NCBI RefSeq assembly: GCF_035975855.1
Contig: NZ_CP109055.1
Span: 1,860,001 to 1,924,000, forward strand
Direction of reading: 5' to 3'
Length of the DNA stretch: 64,000 nt
Source of the DNA: Streptomyces sp. NBC_01304
Lineage (GTDB): Bacteria > Actinomycetota > Actinomycetes > Streptomycetales > Streptomycetaceae
Shown here in pieces: positions 24,553-33,613 of the stretch (its first letter is position 1; each line of letters opens with the position of its first letter). The notes beneath the pieces were generated by a model, which worked only from the letters and a program-made list of their open reading frames with translations, did no database searches and was not told where the DNA came from. The position numbers and the translations under genes are program-made.

Positions 24553-26076
24553 CTACCAGTTGCCGGGTGCGTAGTCCTTCAGGAAGACGCCGTACAGGTC
24601 CTCGCCCGCCTCGCCGCGCACGACCGGGTCGTACACGCGCGCCGCGCCGTCGATCAGGTCGAGGGGCGCGTGGAAGCCCTCCTCGGCGAGGCGCAGCTTG
24701 TCGTAGTGCGGGCGTTCGTCGGTGATCCAGCCGGTGTCGACCGAGGTCATCAGGATGCCGTCGGTCTGGAACATCTCCTGGGCGCTGGTGCGCGTCACCA
24801 TGTTCATCGCGGCCTTCGCGGCGTTGGTGTTCGGGTGGCCCGCGCCCTTGTAGCCGCGGCCGAAGACGCCTTCCATCGCCGAGACGTTGACGACGTACGC
24901 GCGCTTGCTCGATGCCTTCTTCGCGGCCTCGGCCATCGCCGGCCGCAGGGCGCTGATCAGGATGAACGGGGCCGTGTAGTTGCACAGTTGGGTCTCGAGG
25001 AGTTCCACCGGCGAGATCTGCTCGATGGACTGGACCCAGGTGTTGGTGTCGACGACGTCCGGGACCAGGCCGCCCGCGTCGATGGCGGTGCCGTCGCGGT
25101 GCCGGGCGACGCTGGCGTTGCCCGCGACCAGCGCGAGGTCGGCGACCTGCTGCGCGTCGAGGCCGGAGATGCCCTTCGGGAGGGCGGTCAGGCCGTCCAC
25201 GGCGCCGGAGTTGAAGGCGCCGATCACGTGGTGCGGCGGGAGTTCACCGGCGGGCAGCGGGGCGCTCTCGCCGTCCACCAGGGCGGCGTACGCGGACGGC
25301 AGGCGGCGTACCGTCTGCGTCGCGTTGTTGATCAGGATGTCGAGCGGCCCCTGCTCGGCGACCTGGTCCGCGAGGGCCACGGCCTGGGCCGGGTCGCGCA
25401 GGTCGATGCCGACGACTTCGAGGCGGTGGATCCAGTCCGCCGAGTCGTCCATCGCCTTGAAGCGGCGGATGGCGTCCTTGGGGAAGCGCGTGGTGATCGT
25501 CGTGTGCGCGCCGTCGCGCAGCAGGCGCAGCGCGATGTACATGCCGATCTTGGCGCGGCCGCCGGTGAGCAGCGCGCGCTTGCCTGTGAGGTCGGCGTGG
25601 GCGTCGCGCTTGGCGCGGTTCTCGGCGGCGCACTTCTGGCAGAGCTGGTGATAGAAGGCGTCGACCTCGACGTACCGGGCCTTGCAGATGTAGCAGGACC
25701 GGGGGCGCTGGAGTATCCCGGCGATCTCGCCGACCGTGGAGGAGGAGGGCAGCAGACCCTGCGTCTCGTCGTCGATGCGCTCGGCGGAGCCGGTCGCGGT
25801 GGCGTGCGTCACGTTGCGGTCGTGCTCGGTCTTCGCGGCGCGGCGCTCCTGGCGGCGGCGCTGCTTGACCGTGCGGTAGATGCCGGCGGTGGCGCGGCGG
25901 ACCTGGATCGCGTCCGGGTGGTCGACCTCGATCTTGTCGAGCTCGTCGAGCACGGCGAGGCAGACCGCGAGCCGCTCCGGGTCGATGCCGGGGCCGAAGG
26001 TCTGTGCCGGCTCTTCGTCGGGGCCGAAGCCCTCGTCGGAGCCGAACTCCTGGCTGTCCTGTGACGCCACCGTCAT
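24553..26076 (-). CDS. SDR-fold protein with N-terminal zinc-ribbon-like cysteines
   Basis: A 507-residue protein from ATG 26076 (GAGGA upstream). The N-terminal ~120 residues are charged. Cys128, Cys131, Cys146 and Cys149 (CYIC then CQKC) form a likely zinc site. From about 165 there is a Rossmann SDR fold: TGGRAKIGMYIALRLL, IDLRDP, ILINNATQT, VVNVSAMEG. The usual YxxxK is absent: Thr417 lies four residues before Lys421 (HPNTNAAKAAM). The C-terminus has TSVDTGWITDERP. The protein may bind nucleotide without classical SDR chemistry, or use another residue. The stop lies 77 bp upstream of the GtrA-like start on the same strand. Function unknown. Confidence 0.82.
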   Translation of the reverse strand: MTVASQDSQEFGSDEGFGPDEEPAQTFGPGIDPERLAVCLAVLDELDKIEVDHPDAIQVRRATAGIYRTVKQRRRQERRAAKTEHDRNVTHATATGSAERIDDETQGLLPSSSTVGEIAGILQRPRSCYICKARYVEVDAFYHQLCQKCAAENRAKRDAHADLTGKRALLTGGRAKIGMYIALRLLRDGAHTTITTRFPKDAIRRFKAMDDSADWIHRLEVVGIDLRDPAQAVALADQVAEQGPLDILINNATQTVRRLPSAYAALVDGESAPLPAGELPPHHVIGAFNSGAVDGLTALPKGISGLDAQQVADLALVAGNASVARHRDGTAIDAGGLVPDVVDTNTWVQSIEQISPVELLETQLCNYTAPFILISALRPAMAEAAKKASSKRAYVVNVSAMEGVFGRGYKGAGHPNTNAAKAAMNMVTRTSAQEMFQTDGILMTSVDTGWITDERPHYDKLRLAEEGFHAPLDLIDGAARVYDPVVRGEAGEDLYGVFLKDYAPGNW

Positions 26077-26166
26077 CGCCGCTTTTCCTCGTGCTCAGTC
26101 GTGCGCGCCCGCGCCCGGAAGTCCCCAAAGCCTCAACTTTACGTAAGCACGGGCGCCTACTCCAAA

Positions 26167-26232
26167 CCGCTTATGCCTTCATAGCCTCCGCTTATGCCCT
26201 GACGGCCTCGCCCGGCTACGCCCTGACGGCCT
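26167..26232. repeat. 21-24-bp tandem repeat spanning the WS/DGAT stop codon
   Basis: Three imperfect units: 26167-26187 and 26188-26208 (both beginning CCGCTTATGCC) and 26209-26232 (sharing GCCCTGACGGCCT with unit 2). The WS/DGAT TAG is at 26216-26218 inside unit 3. Confidence 0.75.
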
Positions 26233-27631
26233 CGGTCAGCTCCTTGAGCTCCTCGTGCAGGGCTGCCGTGAGGCGGTCCAGGTCGGGCACGGCCTCGGCG
26301 TCCGCGACCAGGCCGAAGTGGACGCGGCCCCGGTAGGTGGAGACGGCGACGGCCAGGGACTGGCCCTGGGCGAGCGGCGCGAAGGGGTAGACCTCGGTGA
26401 GCGGGCAGCCGTCGAGGGTCAGGCCGAGGCTGGGCAGGGGCACGCTGGTGACGAGGATGTCGAAGAGCAGCCGGGCGGCCTGGGCGACGACGGGCCCGCC
26501 GAGCCGGTGGCCAAGCGGTGGCACATGATCGGCGAGCAGCGCGACGGCGCCCGCGCCGCGGGTGGGGCCCGCGTCCTTGTTGCGGTCCATGGCGGTACGC
26601 ACCGTCCGCAGCCGTGCGAGGGGGTCCTGCTCGCCCACGGGGAGGCGGACCAGATAGCCGGAGAGCCGGTTGCCCTGGGGCTGGCCGGCGCGGGGACGGC
26701 GGCGCGAGACGGGTATCAGGGCGCGCGGCGCCACGTCGTCGAGGACCGCACCGTCCTCGCCGTCCTCGCCGCGCTCGTCCAGCCAGCGGCGCAGGGCGCC
26801 CGCGACGAGGGCGATGAGGACGTCGTTCACGGTGCCGCCGGCCCGCTTGCGGATGCGGTGCACGTCGTCGAGGTCGAGGACCGCGCCCGCGGTGCGGCGG
26901 GTGCCGGTCGCGTCCGAGGTCAGGGCCGGGGCGCTCCGGACGCCCCAGGTGGCGCGGGCGACCGAGGCGCCGATGTCGAGGGCCTGGCCGACCTCGCCGA
27001 GGGTGCGGCGCACAGCGACGTTCAGGGCGCGCGGGTTGAGCAGGCCGAGCGGGCCTGGCAGCCAGTGGCGGGCGCCCGGCCGCTGCTCGGGGACGGCCCG
27101 CCTGGCGCGGGGCGGCGGGGCGGGCTGCGGGTCCATGACCCCGGCGGCGAGGGTGAGCGCGCGCAGCCCGTCGGCCAGGGCGTGGTGGAACTTGAACAGC
27201 ACCGCGAAGGACGTGCCGTCGGGCCCCGGCAGCACATGCGCCTCCCAGGGCGGGCGCTCCCGGTCCAGGGGCCGCTCCATCAGCTCCCCCGCCGCCGCGT
27301 GGAAGTCCCGCGCGGCGGGCGCCAGATGGACGTGTCTGCGCGGGTCGAAGCCCGGCGCCTCCTCGCGCACCGCGCCGCCCACCGGGAGCCAGACGCCGCG
27401 GATGCGCATCCGCAGGCCCTCCACCGTGGCGGCGCGGGCGATGAGCAGGTCCGCGGCCCGGCGGGCGGAACCGGGCGCTCCGTCGGCGGCATCGGCGGCA
27501 TCGGCCGCGAAGACCCCGAGCGCCCCCAGGTGCATCGGGTGCTCGGCGGACTCGATGTTCCAGAAGGCGAGGTCGAGCGGTGCGAGCATCTCGGAGGCGG
27601 CGGATATCGGGGCAGCGGCAGCAGCAGGCAT
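26216..27631 (-). CDS. Wax ester synthase/diacylglycerol acyltransferase (WS/DGAT)
   Basis: A 471-residue acyltransferase of the WS/DGAT (Tgs) family, which makes triacylglycerol or wax esters from acyl-CoA. Evidence: an N-terminal PLDLAFWNIESAEHPMHLGA; the catalytic HHxxxDG motif as FHHALADGLRA with His149, His150 and Asp154; NDVLIALVAGALRRWL; and VPLPSLGLTLDG in the C-terminal domain. ATG 27631 is preferred because GAGAG is 6 nt upstream. TAG storage lipid is common in streptomycetes, so this is a storage-lipid role by family knowledge. The 3' end carries a tandem repeat across the stop codon. It diverges from the FHA/kinase pair. Confidence 0.9.
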   Translation of the reverse strand: MPAAAAAPISAASEMLAPLDLAFWNIESAEHPMHLGALGVFAADAADAADGAPGSARRAADLLIARAATVEGLRMRIRGVWLPVGGAVREEAPGFDPRRHVHLAPAARDFHAAAGELMERPLDRERPPWEAHVLPGPDGTSFAVLFKFHHALADGLRALTLAAGVMDPQPAPPPRARRAVPEQRPGARHWLPGPLGLLNPRALNVAVRRTLGEVGQALDIGASVARATWGVRSAPALTSDATGTRRTAGAVLDLDDVHRIRKRAGGTVNDVLIALVAGALRRWLDERGEDGEDGAVLDDVAPRALIPVSRRRPRAGQPQGNRLSGYLVRLPVGEQDPLARLRTVRTAMDRNKDAGPTRGAGAVALLADHVPPLGHRLGGPVVAQAARLLFDILVTSVPLPSLGLTLDGCPLTEVYPFAPLAQGQSLAVAVSTYRGRVHFGLVADAEAVPDLDRLTAALHEELKELTEAVRA

Positions 27632-27916
27632 GCGGAGCTCTCGCGTCGACGACGGGGAGCTTGCAGTCAATAACCAGCGAACGACTACGGTCAAGTACGT
27701 TCGGAACACGGATCGTTACGAGCACATTAAGGCTTGCCCCGGCCCGCTCGCCCCACTCACCCCTCCCGACCGTCCCGTACGCCCCGTCCGTGCGCCCGCC
27801 CGCACGCCCCGGCCGAAATCCGACCCCGCGCACCCCCGCAACCACGTCGCGATAGCAACCGTCGCAACGGGCCGTGTCGTCCTAGGAGTTGAGGTGCTCG
27901 AGCGGGAGGGGACGGG

Positions 27917-28708
27917 ATGGATACGGTCATCGTGCAGCTGCCGGAGCCGCAGCCGGCGCATGCCGCGCGGCCGGGCAGCGGGCCCGGGGTCGGACCGGGC
28001 GGCAGGCCGTCGAGGCCGCGCCTGCTGCGCCTCGGGCCGGGCGGCACCGCGGAGTTCGGGCGCGGCGCACCCGGCGACCCGGTGGCCATCCCCCTGGACG
28101 ATCCCGGGGTCTCGCGGTGCGCGGGCCAGATCGTGGCCGCCGAGGACTACTGGCGACTGTCCAATTTCAGCCGACGTGTCACGTACGTCGTCGAGAACCT
28201 GGAGGGCGCGGGCGAGCACATCAAGGTCGCGCCGGGCCGGCTGGCGGCGCCGGTGCCGTTCGAGTTCTCCCGGGTGCTGCTGCCGGCGACGGACGGCGAC
28301 GCGTCGTTCAAGGTGTTCGCGCCGGAACACGCCTATCTGGACGGCGAACCGGACGCACGCCTGGGCGAGCCGACGGCCAGTCCCTTCGCGCTCGACCCCA
28401 CGTCGAAGTACTTCCTCGTCCTGCTCGCCCTGTGCGAGCCGCGGCTGCGGTGTGCCTCCAGCGGGGCGGTGCCGGGCGTGGGTGACGTACTGGAGCGGCT
28501 GCGTCCGCTGGCGAGCTGTGCGGAGTTGACCCGCTCGGCCGTCAACTACCACATCGACTACCTGACTTCGGTCAAGCTCCGCCTGCGTGACGAGGCGGCG
28601 CAGGAGGCCGGTCAGGTGGGCGGCAAGCGCGAGGAGCTGGTGACGTTCGCGCTCCGCTTCGACCTGGTGCGGGAGGACCATCTCGCCCTCCTGGAGAGGC
28701 CCGTATGA
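27917..28708 (+). CDS. FHA-like domain protein paired with the downstream kinase
   Basis: A 263-residue soluble protein from ATG 27917 (GGAGGGG upstream). Residues about 35-125 fit an FHA phosphothreonine-binding fold: LLRLGPGGTAEFGRG with the GR of strand 3-4, then DPGVSRCAGQIVAAEDYWRL and NFSRRVTYVVEN, with the conserved SR and N. The C-terminal ~100 residues (TSKYFLVLLALCEPRL, DYLTSVKLRLRDE, REELVTFALRFDLV) look like a helical, winged-helix-type module. Its stop overlaps the kinase start in an ATGA (28705-28708), so the two are probably made together. It likely binds phosphorylated targets of that kinase. Confidence 0.72.
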   Translation: MDTVIVQLPEPQPAHAARPGSGPGVGPGGRPSRPRLLRLGPGGTAEFGRGAPGDPVAIPLDDPGVSRCAGQIVAAEDYWRLSNFSRRVTYVVENLEGAGEHIKVAPGRLAAPVPFEFSRVLLPATDGDASFKVFAPEHAYLDGEPDARLGEPTASPFALDPTSKYFLVLLALCEPRLRCASSGAVPGVGDVLERLRPLASCAELTRSAVNYHIDYLTSVKLRLRDEAAQEAGQVGGKREELVTFALRFDLVREDHLALLERPV

Positions 28709-30264
28709 ACGACGACGCCACCCCGCCCCCGATCAGCGTCTCCCCCGGCTACCTCGTGGGCCCCTGGCGCGTCACCACCCCGATCGGGGCGGGCAGTTGG
28801 GGCAGTGTGTACGGCGCCGAATCGACGGTCGACGGCACCGAGGCCGCGATCAAGTTCCTGCGCACCGATCTGCTCACGCCCGGCCAGCGCACCGCCATGG
28901 ACGACCTGGTGCGGCGCGAGGCCCGTTTCAGCCTGGAGGCCGACCACCCCCACATCGTGCGCACGCACACGGTCCGCACCCTGCACGATCCCGAACGCCC
29001 CGACCTCGACGGCGTCACCGCCCTCGTCATGGACCGGGCCGAATGCAGCCTCCAGGACCTGCTGCGGGAGCGGCCCGGGAAGGCGGTGCCGGTGGCGCAG
29101 CGGGTGCTCCAGGGGGTGATCGACGGCCTCGCGCACGTCCACGCGCGCGGCTGGGTGCACGGCGACCTCAAACCGGCCAACATCCTCCTTGCCGCCGACG
29201 GGGCGGTCTGGCTCGCCGACTTCGGGCTCACCGCCGAGCTGGAGGGGACCCATGCGTACGTCCTGCCGCTCGGGTCGATCGACCATGTGCCGCCGGAGTG
29301 GTGGTCGCAGCGGACCGGCTGCCGGGGCACCAAGTTGCGTCCCACGGCGGACGTCTGGGCCTTCGGGGTGCTCGCCCATCAGGTGCTGACCGGCGGCCTG
29401 CACCCCTTCCCCGGCTCGACCGCGCGGGCCCGGGCGCTGGCCGCGCAGTCGTATGCGCGGGAAGGTGCGCCGCTGCGTCTCGATGCTCAAGTGCCGGACG
29501 GCTGGCGCGAGTTGATCGGTGACTGTCTGCGTCCCGATCATGCCTCCAGGGCGTCCGTCACCGCCGAGAGTCTCGCCGCGCGCGTACGTTCCCTCAGCCG
29601 GCCCCACCGTGCCGTACGCCGCCGGACCGCCGTCGTCCTCGCCGCGTGCGGGACCCTGCTGGCAGCTTTGGCCGGCACCGGGGTGGTGCTCGCGACCGAC
29701 GCGGGCCAAAGCAACGACTCGGCGGGCGACGGACCTTCCCCGTCCGGCACTTCGGTCACCGCCGCCCCGCTCGGCGGCGCCCTGCCCGCCCGCTCGGACG
29801 TGCCCGACGCGCTGCGCCCGTACATCACCAACGCCGCCCAGCGCTGCTCCGGCGAGGAGGTCACGCCTGCGCTGATCGCCGCGATGCTCAAGGCCGAGAG
29901 CGGTTTCGACGCGGACGCCCACCGGGTGCGTACCGGCAAGGACGGCATCAGGATCCGCGAGTACGGCATCGCGATGTGGACGCCCGAGGTCTTCGACGGC
30001 TGGGCGGTGGACGGCGACGGGGACGGCCGCAAGGACTACATGTCACCGCCCGACGCGATCGGGGCGATGGGAGCCTTCCTGTGCCACCTCGACCAGTACT
30101 TCAAGGGGCACGGCATGCGGCGCGACGTACCGGCGCTGCTCGCTGCCGCGTATCGCACCAGCGGGAAGGTGGTGGTCGCGGAGGGCGGGGTGCCCGAGCG
30201 GACGCGGCCCTTCGTGGAGCAGGTGCTCAAGAACCTTGCGGAGTACGGGAGTCAGGCGTCCTGA
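28705..30264 (+). CDS. Membrane Ser/Thr protein kinase fused to an extracellular lytic-transglycosylase-like domain
   Basis: A 519-residue protein. The cytoplasmic Hanks-type kinase (about 17-300) has a glycine loop GAGSWGSVYG, Lys50 in AAIKFL, catalytic Asp154 (HGDLKPANI), DFG at 172-174 and PPEWW in place of APE. A single transmembrane helix follows (308-330). The outer ~190 residues resemble an SLT/lytic transglycosylase domain: ALIAAMLKAESGFDADAH with candidate catalytic Glu398, EYGIAMWTPEVFDGW, a DGDGDGRKDYM calcium-like loop and PPDAIGAMGAFLCHLDQY. PASTA domains, which usually sense peptidoglycan in such kinases, are absent. It may sense or cut cell wall and signal inward. The gene is coupled to the FHA-like gene. 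Confidence 0.85.
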   Translation: MNDDATPPPISVSPGYLVGPWRVTTPIGAGSWGSVYGAESTVDGTEAAIKFLRTDLLTPGQRTAMDDLVRREARFSLEADHPHIVRTHTVRTLHDPERPDLDGVTALVMDRAECSLQDLLRERPGKAVPVAQRVLQGVIDGLAHVHARGWVHGDLKPANILLAADGAVWLADFGLTAELEGTHAYVLPLGSIDHVPPEWWSQRTGCRGTKLRPTADVWAFGVLAHQVLTGGLHPFPGSTARARALAAQSYAREGAPLRLDAQVPDGWRELIGDCLRPDHASRASVTAESLAARVRSLSRPHRAVRRRTAVVLAACGTLLAALAGTGVVLATDAGQSNDSAGDGPSPSGTSVTAAPLGGALPARSDVPDALRPYITNAAQRCSGEEVTPALIAAMLKAESGFDADAHRVRTGKDGIRIREYGIAMWTPEVFDGWAVDGDGDGRKDYMSPPDAIGAMGAFLCHLDQYFKGHGMRRDVPALLAAAYRTSGKVVVAEGGVPERTRPFVEQVLKNLAEYGSQAS

Positions 30265-30372
30265 CCTGGTACGACGGGTCGTCCTGACATACGTCAGGTA
30301 CCGCGTGGGGCGTGGCGGGCGGATGGTGGAGCACGTAAGGAACACCGCTCCAAACGGGGAGGAACCACCATC

Positions 30373-30705
30373 ATGCGTATGCCCAGCTTCAAGAGGACCC
30401 TGGCCGGCCTCGCGGTGATCGCCGCCACCACCGGCGCCGTCGCCACCACGGCGGGCTCCGCCCAGGCAGCGCCGGACGCCAAGCCCGCCAAGGTCGCGGA
30501 CCGGCAGGCCGCGGCCCAGACCTGCACCGTCAACGACAACGGCGTCAACTACCGCGGCGGGCCCGGCACCGACTACCCGGTGCTCGGCCAGGTCAACCGC
30601 GGCCAGAACATCGACGTCCGCGGCGTCGAGGGCAACTGGGCCATGGGCGATCTGTGGGGCGGCACGACCGGCGTGTGGATCCACGTCGCCTACCTGGACT
30701 GCTGA
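30373..30705 (+). CDS. Small secreted SH3 (bacterial) domain protein
   Basis: A 110-residue protein from ATG 30373, with GGAGG about 9 nt upstream; ATG 30379 is an alternative. A Sec signal peptide ends near AQAA at residue 32-33. The mature part is an SH3b-like fold: NYRGGPGTDYPVLGQVNRGQ, then VEGNWAMGDLWGG and VWIHVAYLDC, with two cysteines that may pair. SH3b domains bind cell-wall peptides. It follows the kinase gene by ~110 bp and may be a separate unit. Binding partner unknown. Confidence 0.82.
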   Translation: MRMPSFKRTLAGLAVIAATTGAVATTAGSAQAAPDAKPAKVADRQAAAQTCTVNDNGVNYRGGPGTDYPVLGQVNRGQNIDVRGVEGNWAMGDLWGGTTGVWIHVAYLDC

Positions 30706-30839
30706 CCGGTCCGCTGTCCGCCTGTCCATCTGTCCGCCTGTCCGATGCCTTATGGCCGACGGGGTCCGGTCCGTCTCGGGGGAGGGACCGGGCCCCGTCG
30801 CACGCCTCGGCTCGGGCTCGCGTCGGGCTCGGGCCTCAA

Positions 30840-30878
<39 letters not shown>

Positions 30879-30880
30879 GG

Positions 30881-32098
30881 TCAGTCCACCCGTTGCCCCT
30901 TACCGAGCGCGATCACGCCGTTCTTCGAGACGGTGTAGAGCTCGTGGTCGCGTTCGGGGTTGACGCCTATGGTCGCGCCCGGCGGGACGTCGACGTTCTT
31001 GTCGAGGACCGCCCCGCGCACCACGGCGCCCCGCCCCACCCGCACGTTGTCGTGCAGCACGGAACCCTGCACCACGGCGCCCGCCTCGACGACCACGCCC
31101 GGCGACAGGACCGAGCCGGTGACCTGGCCGCTGATCACACAGCCGGGGCTGACGATGGACTCCCCCGCGATGCCGCCGGCCACGAACTTCGCGGGCGGGC
31201 GCTGACCGGGGTGGGTGTAGATGGGCCAGCGCCGGTTGTAGAGGTTGAAGACCGGGTGGTCCGAGATCAGGTCCATGTGTGCGTCGTAGTACGAGTCCAG
31301 GGTGCCCACATCGCGCCAGTAGCCGTGGTCCCGAGGGCTCTCGCCGGGCACGTGGTTGTCGTTGAAGTCGTAGAGCTGGGCCACACCCCGGTCGGTGAGC
31401 ATGGGCAGCAGGGAGCCGCCCATGTCGTGCACCGACGTGTCGTCCTCGGCATCCTGGTGCAGGGCCTCGATGAGGGCCTTGGTGGTGAAGATGTAGTTGC
31501 CCATCGAGGCGAAGACATGGCGTTCGTCTCCTGGCAGACCGGGCGGATCGGCGGGCTTCTCCAGGAAGCGCTCCACACGCGAGCCGTCCCGGGCCGGGGT
31601 GATGATCCCGAACGAGGAGGACTCGGTGCGCGGCACCCTGATGCCGGCGACGGTGACGCCGGCGCCGCTGTCGATGTGCTGCTGCAGCATCTGGCGGGGG
31701 TCCATGCGGTACACGTGGTCGGCGCCGAACACCGCGATGTAGTCGGGCTGTTCGTCGTGGACGAGGTTGAGCGACTGCAGGATCGCGTCGGCGCTGCCCA
31801 GGTACCAGCGCGGGCCGAGGCGCTGCTGGGCGGGGACGGGCGTGACGTAGTTGCCGAGCAGGCTCGACATGCGCCAGGTGGTGGTGACGTGACGGTCGAG
31901 GGAGTGCGACTTGTACTGGGTGAGGACGCAGATCCGCAGGATGTCGCCGTTGACGAGGTTAGACAGGACGAAGTCGACGAGGCGGTAGGTGCCGCCGAAG
32001 GTGACCGCGGGTTTCGCGCGGTCCGCGGTGAGCGGCATCAGGCGCTTGCCCTCGCCGCCCGCCAGGACTATTCCGAGCACCGAAGGTCCACCGCGCAT
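30881..32098 (-). CDS. glgC: Glucose-1-phosphate adenylyltransferase (ADP-glucose pyrophosphorylase)
   Basis: A 405-residue enzyme making ADP-glucose from ATP and glucose-1-phosphate. Motifs: the nucleotide-binding [33 protein letters not shown], the catalytic [32 protein letters not shown], and the C-terminal left-handed beta helix ([20 protein letters not shown] and [19 protein letters not shown]). The length is normal. ATG 32098 has a G-rich AGGGGGCGG upstream. It lies downstream of glgM on the same strand, separated by a 227-bp tandem-repeat array. ADP-glucose is the donor for GlgM, so the two act consecutively in glycogen/maltosyl synthesis. Confidence 0.96.
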   Translation of the reverse strand: MRGGPSVLGIVLAGGEGKRLMPLTADRAKPAVTFGGTYRLVDFVLSNLVNGDILRICVLTQYKSHSLDRHVTTTWRMSSLLGNYVTPVPAQQRLGPRWYLGSADAILQSLNLVHDEQPDYIAVFGADHVYRMDPRQMLQQHIDSGAGVTVAGIRVPRTESSSFGIITPARDGSRVERFLEKPADPPGLPGDERHVFASMGNYIFTTKALIEALHQDAEDDTSVHDMGGSLLPMLTDRGVAQLYDFNDNHVPGESPRDHGYWRDVGTLDSYYDAHMDLISDHPVFNLYNRRWPIYTHPGQRPPAKFVAGGIAGESIVSPGCVISGQVTGSVLSPGVVVEAGAVVQGSVLHDNVRVGRGAVVRGAVLDKNVDVPPGATIGVNPERDHELYTVSKNGVIALGKGQRVD

Positions 32099-32113
32099 CG
32101 CCGCCCCCTAGTT

Positions 32114-32340
32114 GGTCGGGTCCCCATGTGGTGGGGCCCTGTGGTCGGGCCCCATGTGGTCGCACCGTGCCTGGTCGGGTCCCATGTACCCGGGCCCCAT
32201 GTGGTCGCGCCCATGCCGTTGCGCCGTGCCTGGCCGGGTCCCCATGTGGCCGGGTCCCATGCGGTCGTGCCTCGTACGGTCATGCCCTGTGCGGTCATGC
32301 CCTGTGCGGTGAGGCCCCTTGTGGTGAGGCCCTATGTGGT
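32114..32340. repeat. 15-bp minisatellite between glgM and glgC (about 15 copies)
   Basis: A degenerate array of ~15 units near GGTCGGGCCCCATGT, for example GGTCGGGCCCCATGT, GGTCGGGTCCCATGT, GGCCGGGTCCCATGC and two perfect GGTCATGCCCTGTGC copies. It fills the whole gap, overlaps the last four codons and stop of glgM (32332-32334), and stops 16 bp before the glgC start (32098). Confidence 0.85.
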
Positions 32341-33510
32341 TGTCTTGTCCGGGCGGAGCTCCTCGTAGATCTCGAGCGTGCGCCGGGCCACCTTGTCCCA
32401 GCCGAACTCCCGCACCACGCGCTCCCGTCCGGCGGCGCCCATCCGGCGGGCCGTGGCCGGGTCGGCGACGAGCTCGTCGAGGCGGCGGCCGAAGCGGTGC
32501 TCGAAGTCCTCCGGGTGCCGCTCGTCGTGGTCGACAAGGACGCCCGTCACGCCGTCCTCGACGACTTCCGGGATGCCGCCGACCCGTGAGGCGACCACCG
32601 GCGTGCCGCAGGCCATGGCCTCCAGGTTGACGATGCCGAGCGGCTCGTACACCGAAGGGCACACGAACACGGCGGCATGGCTGAGGAGTTGGACGACATC
32701 GGGGCGCGGCAGCATCTCGGGGATCCAGTGGACGGCCTCGCGGGTCCGCCGCAGTTCGTCGAAGAGCGCGCGGAACTCACGGTCGATCTGCGGCGTGTCC
32801 GGCGCCCCCGCGCAGAGCACGAGCTGCACTGCGGGGTCGAGGCGACGGGCGGCGCGCAGCAGGTGCGGGACGCCCTTCTGCCGGGTGATGCGTCCGACGA
32901 ACAGGACGTACGGCCGGTCCGGGTCGACGCCCAGGCGCCGCACGGTGTCGGTGGCGGGGTCGGGCCGGTACAGGGCGGTGTCGATGCCGTTGTGCACGAT
33001 GTGGACGCGGGCCGGGTCGAGCGCCGGATAGCAGTCCAGGATGTCGTCCCGCATCCCCCGGGACACGGCGATCACCGCGTCGGCGGCCTCGATGGCGGTG
33101 CGCTCGGCCCACCCGGACAGGGCGTAGCCGCCGCCGAGTTGCTCGGCCTTCCAGGGGCGCAGGGGCTCCAGGGAGTGCGAGGTGACCACATGGGGGATGC
33201 CGTACAGCAGCTTGGCGAGGTGGCCGGCGAGGTTGGCGTACCAGGTGTGCGAGTGCACCAGCTCGCGGTCTTCGAGGGCGGCGGCCATGGAGAGGTCCAC
33301 GGAGAAGGTCCGCAGGGCGTCGTTGGCGGTGTGCAGACCGGGGGCGGGGCCGTGGCGCAGGACGCCGGGCTCCTCGCTGTCGCCGTCGCCCCAGCAGTGC
33401 ACGGAGAGGTCGGCGAGGGAACGTAACTCCCGTGCCAGGAACTCCACATGGACACCCGCCCCGCCGTAGACGTCCGGGGGGTACTCGCGACTGAGCAGTC
33501 CCACCTTCAC
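32332..33510 (-). CDS. glgM: GT4-type glycogen synthase / alpha-maltose-1-phosphate synthase
   Basis: A 392-residue glycosyltransferase of the actinobacterial GlgA/GlgM family (GT4, shorter than enterobacterial GT5 GlgA). N-terminal VGLLSREYPPDVYGGAGVHV is diagnostic. The nucleotide-sugar site is seen in PYVLFVGRITRQKGVPHLL and the E-x7-E motif in SVYEPLGIVNLEAMACGTPV. In mycobacteria the homologue mainly makes maltose-1-phosphate from ADP-glucose; glycogen synthase activity is the older annotation. GTG 33510 is chosen because GGAGGG lies 6 nt upstream. It is followed by glgC, which supplies ADP-glucose. The gene's stop lies within the 15-bp repeat array. Confidence 0.93.
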   Translation of the reverse strand: MKVGLLSREYPPDVYGGAGVHVEFLARELRSLADLSVHCWGDGDSEEPGVLRHGPAPGLHTANDALRTFSVDLSMAAALEDRELVHSHTWYANLAGHLAKLLYGIPHVVTSHSLEPLRPWKAEQLGGGYALSGWAERTAIEAADAVIAVSRGMRDDILDCYPALDPARVHIVHNGIDTALYRPDPATDTVRRLGVDPDRPYVLFVGRITRQKGVPHLLRAARRLDPAVQLVLCAGAPDTPQIDREFRALFDELRRTREAVHWIPEMLPRPDVVQLLSHAAVFVCPSVYEPLGIVNLEAMACGTPVVASRVGGIPEVVEDGVTGVLVDHDERHPEDFEHRFGRRLDELVADPATARRMGAAGRERVVREFGWDKVARRTLEIYEELRPDKTTT

Positions 33511-33613
33511 CGTCGGCCCTCCGGTCCCCTGACACGTCGGCGTCCCCACTCATGGTCACGCAGAAGGGGCGCGGGCGGAAGACCGGCGACGCGGACCTGC
33601 CAAAGACAGGGCC

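Noticed and set aside
26101..26215. Extra small gene between the zinc-ribbon SDR and WS/DGAT genes
   Set aside because: Open frames here are short, lack a ribosome-binding site and overlap the tandem repeat.
32114..32340. CRISPR-like array
   Set aside because: Units are 15 bp, contiguous and degenerate with no unique spacers and no cas genes; it is a minisatellite.
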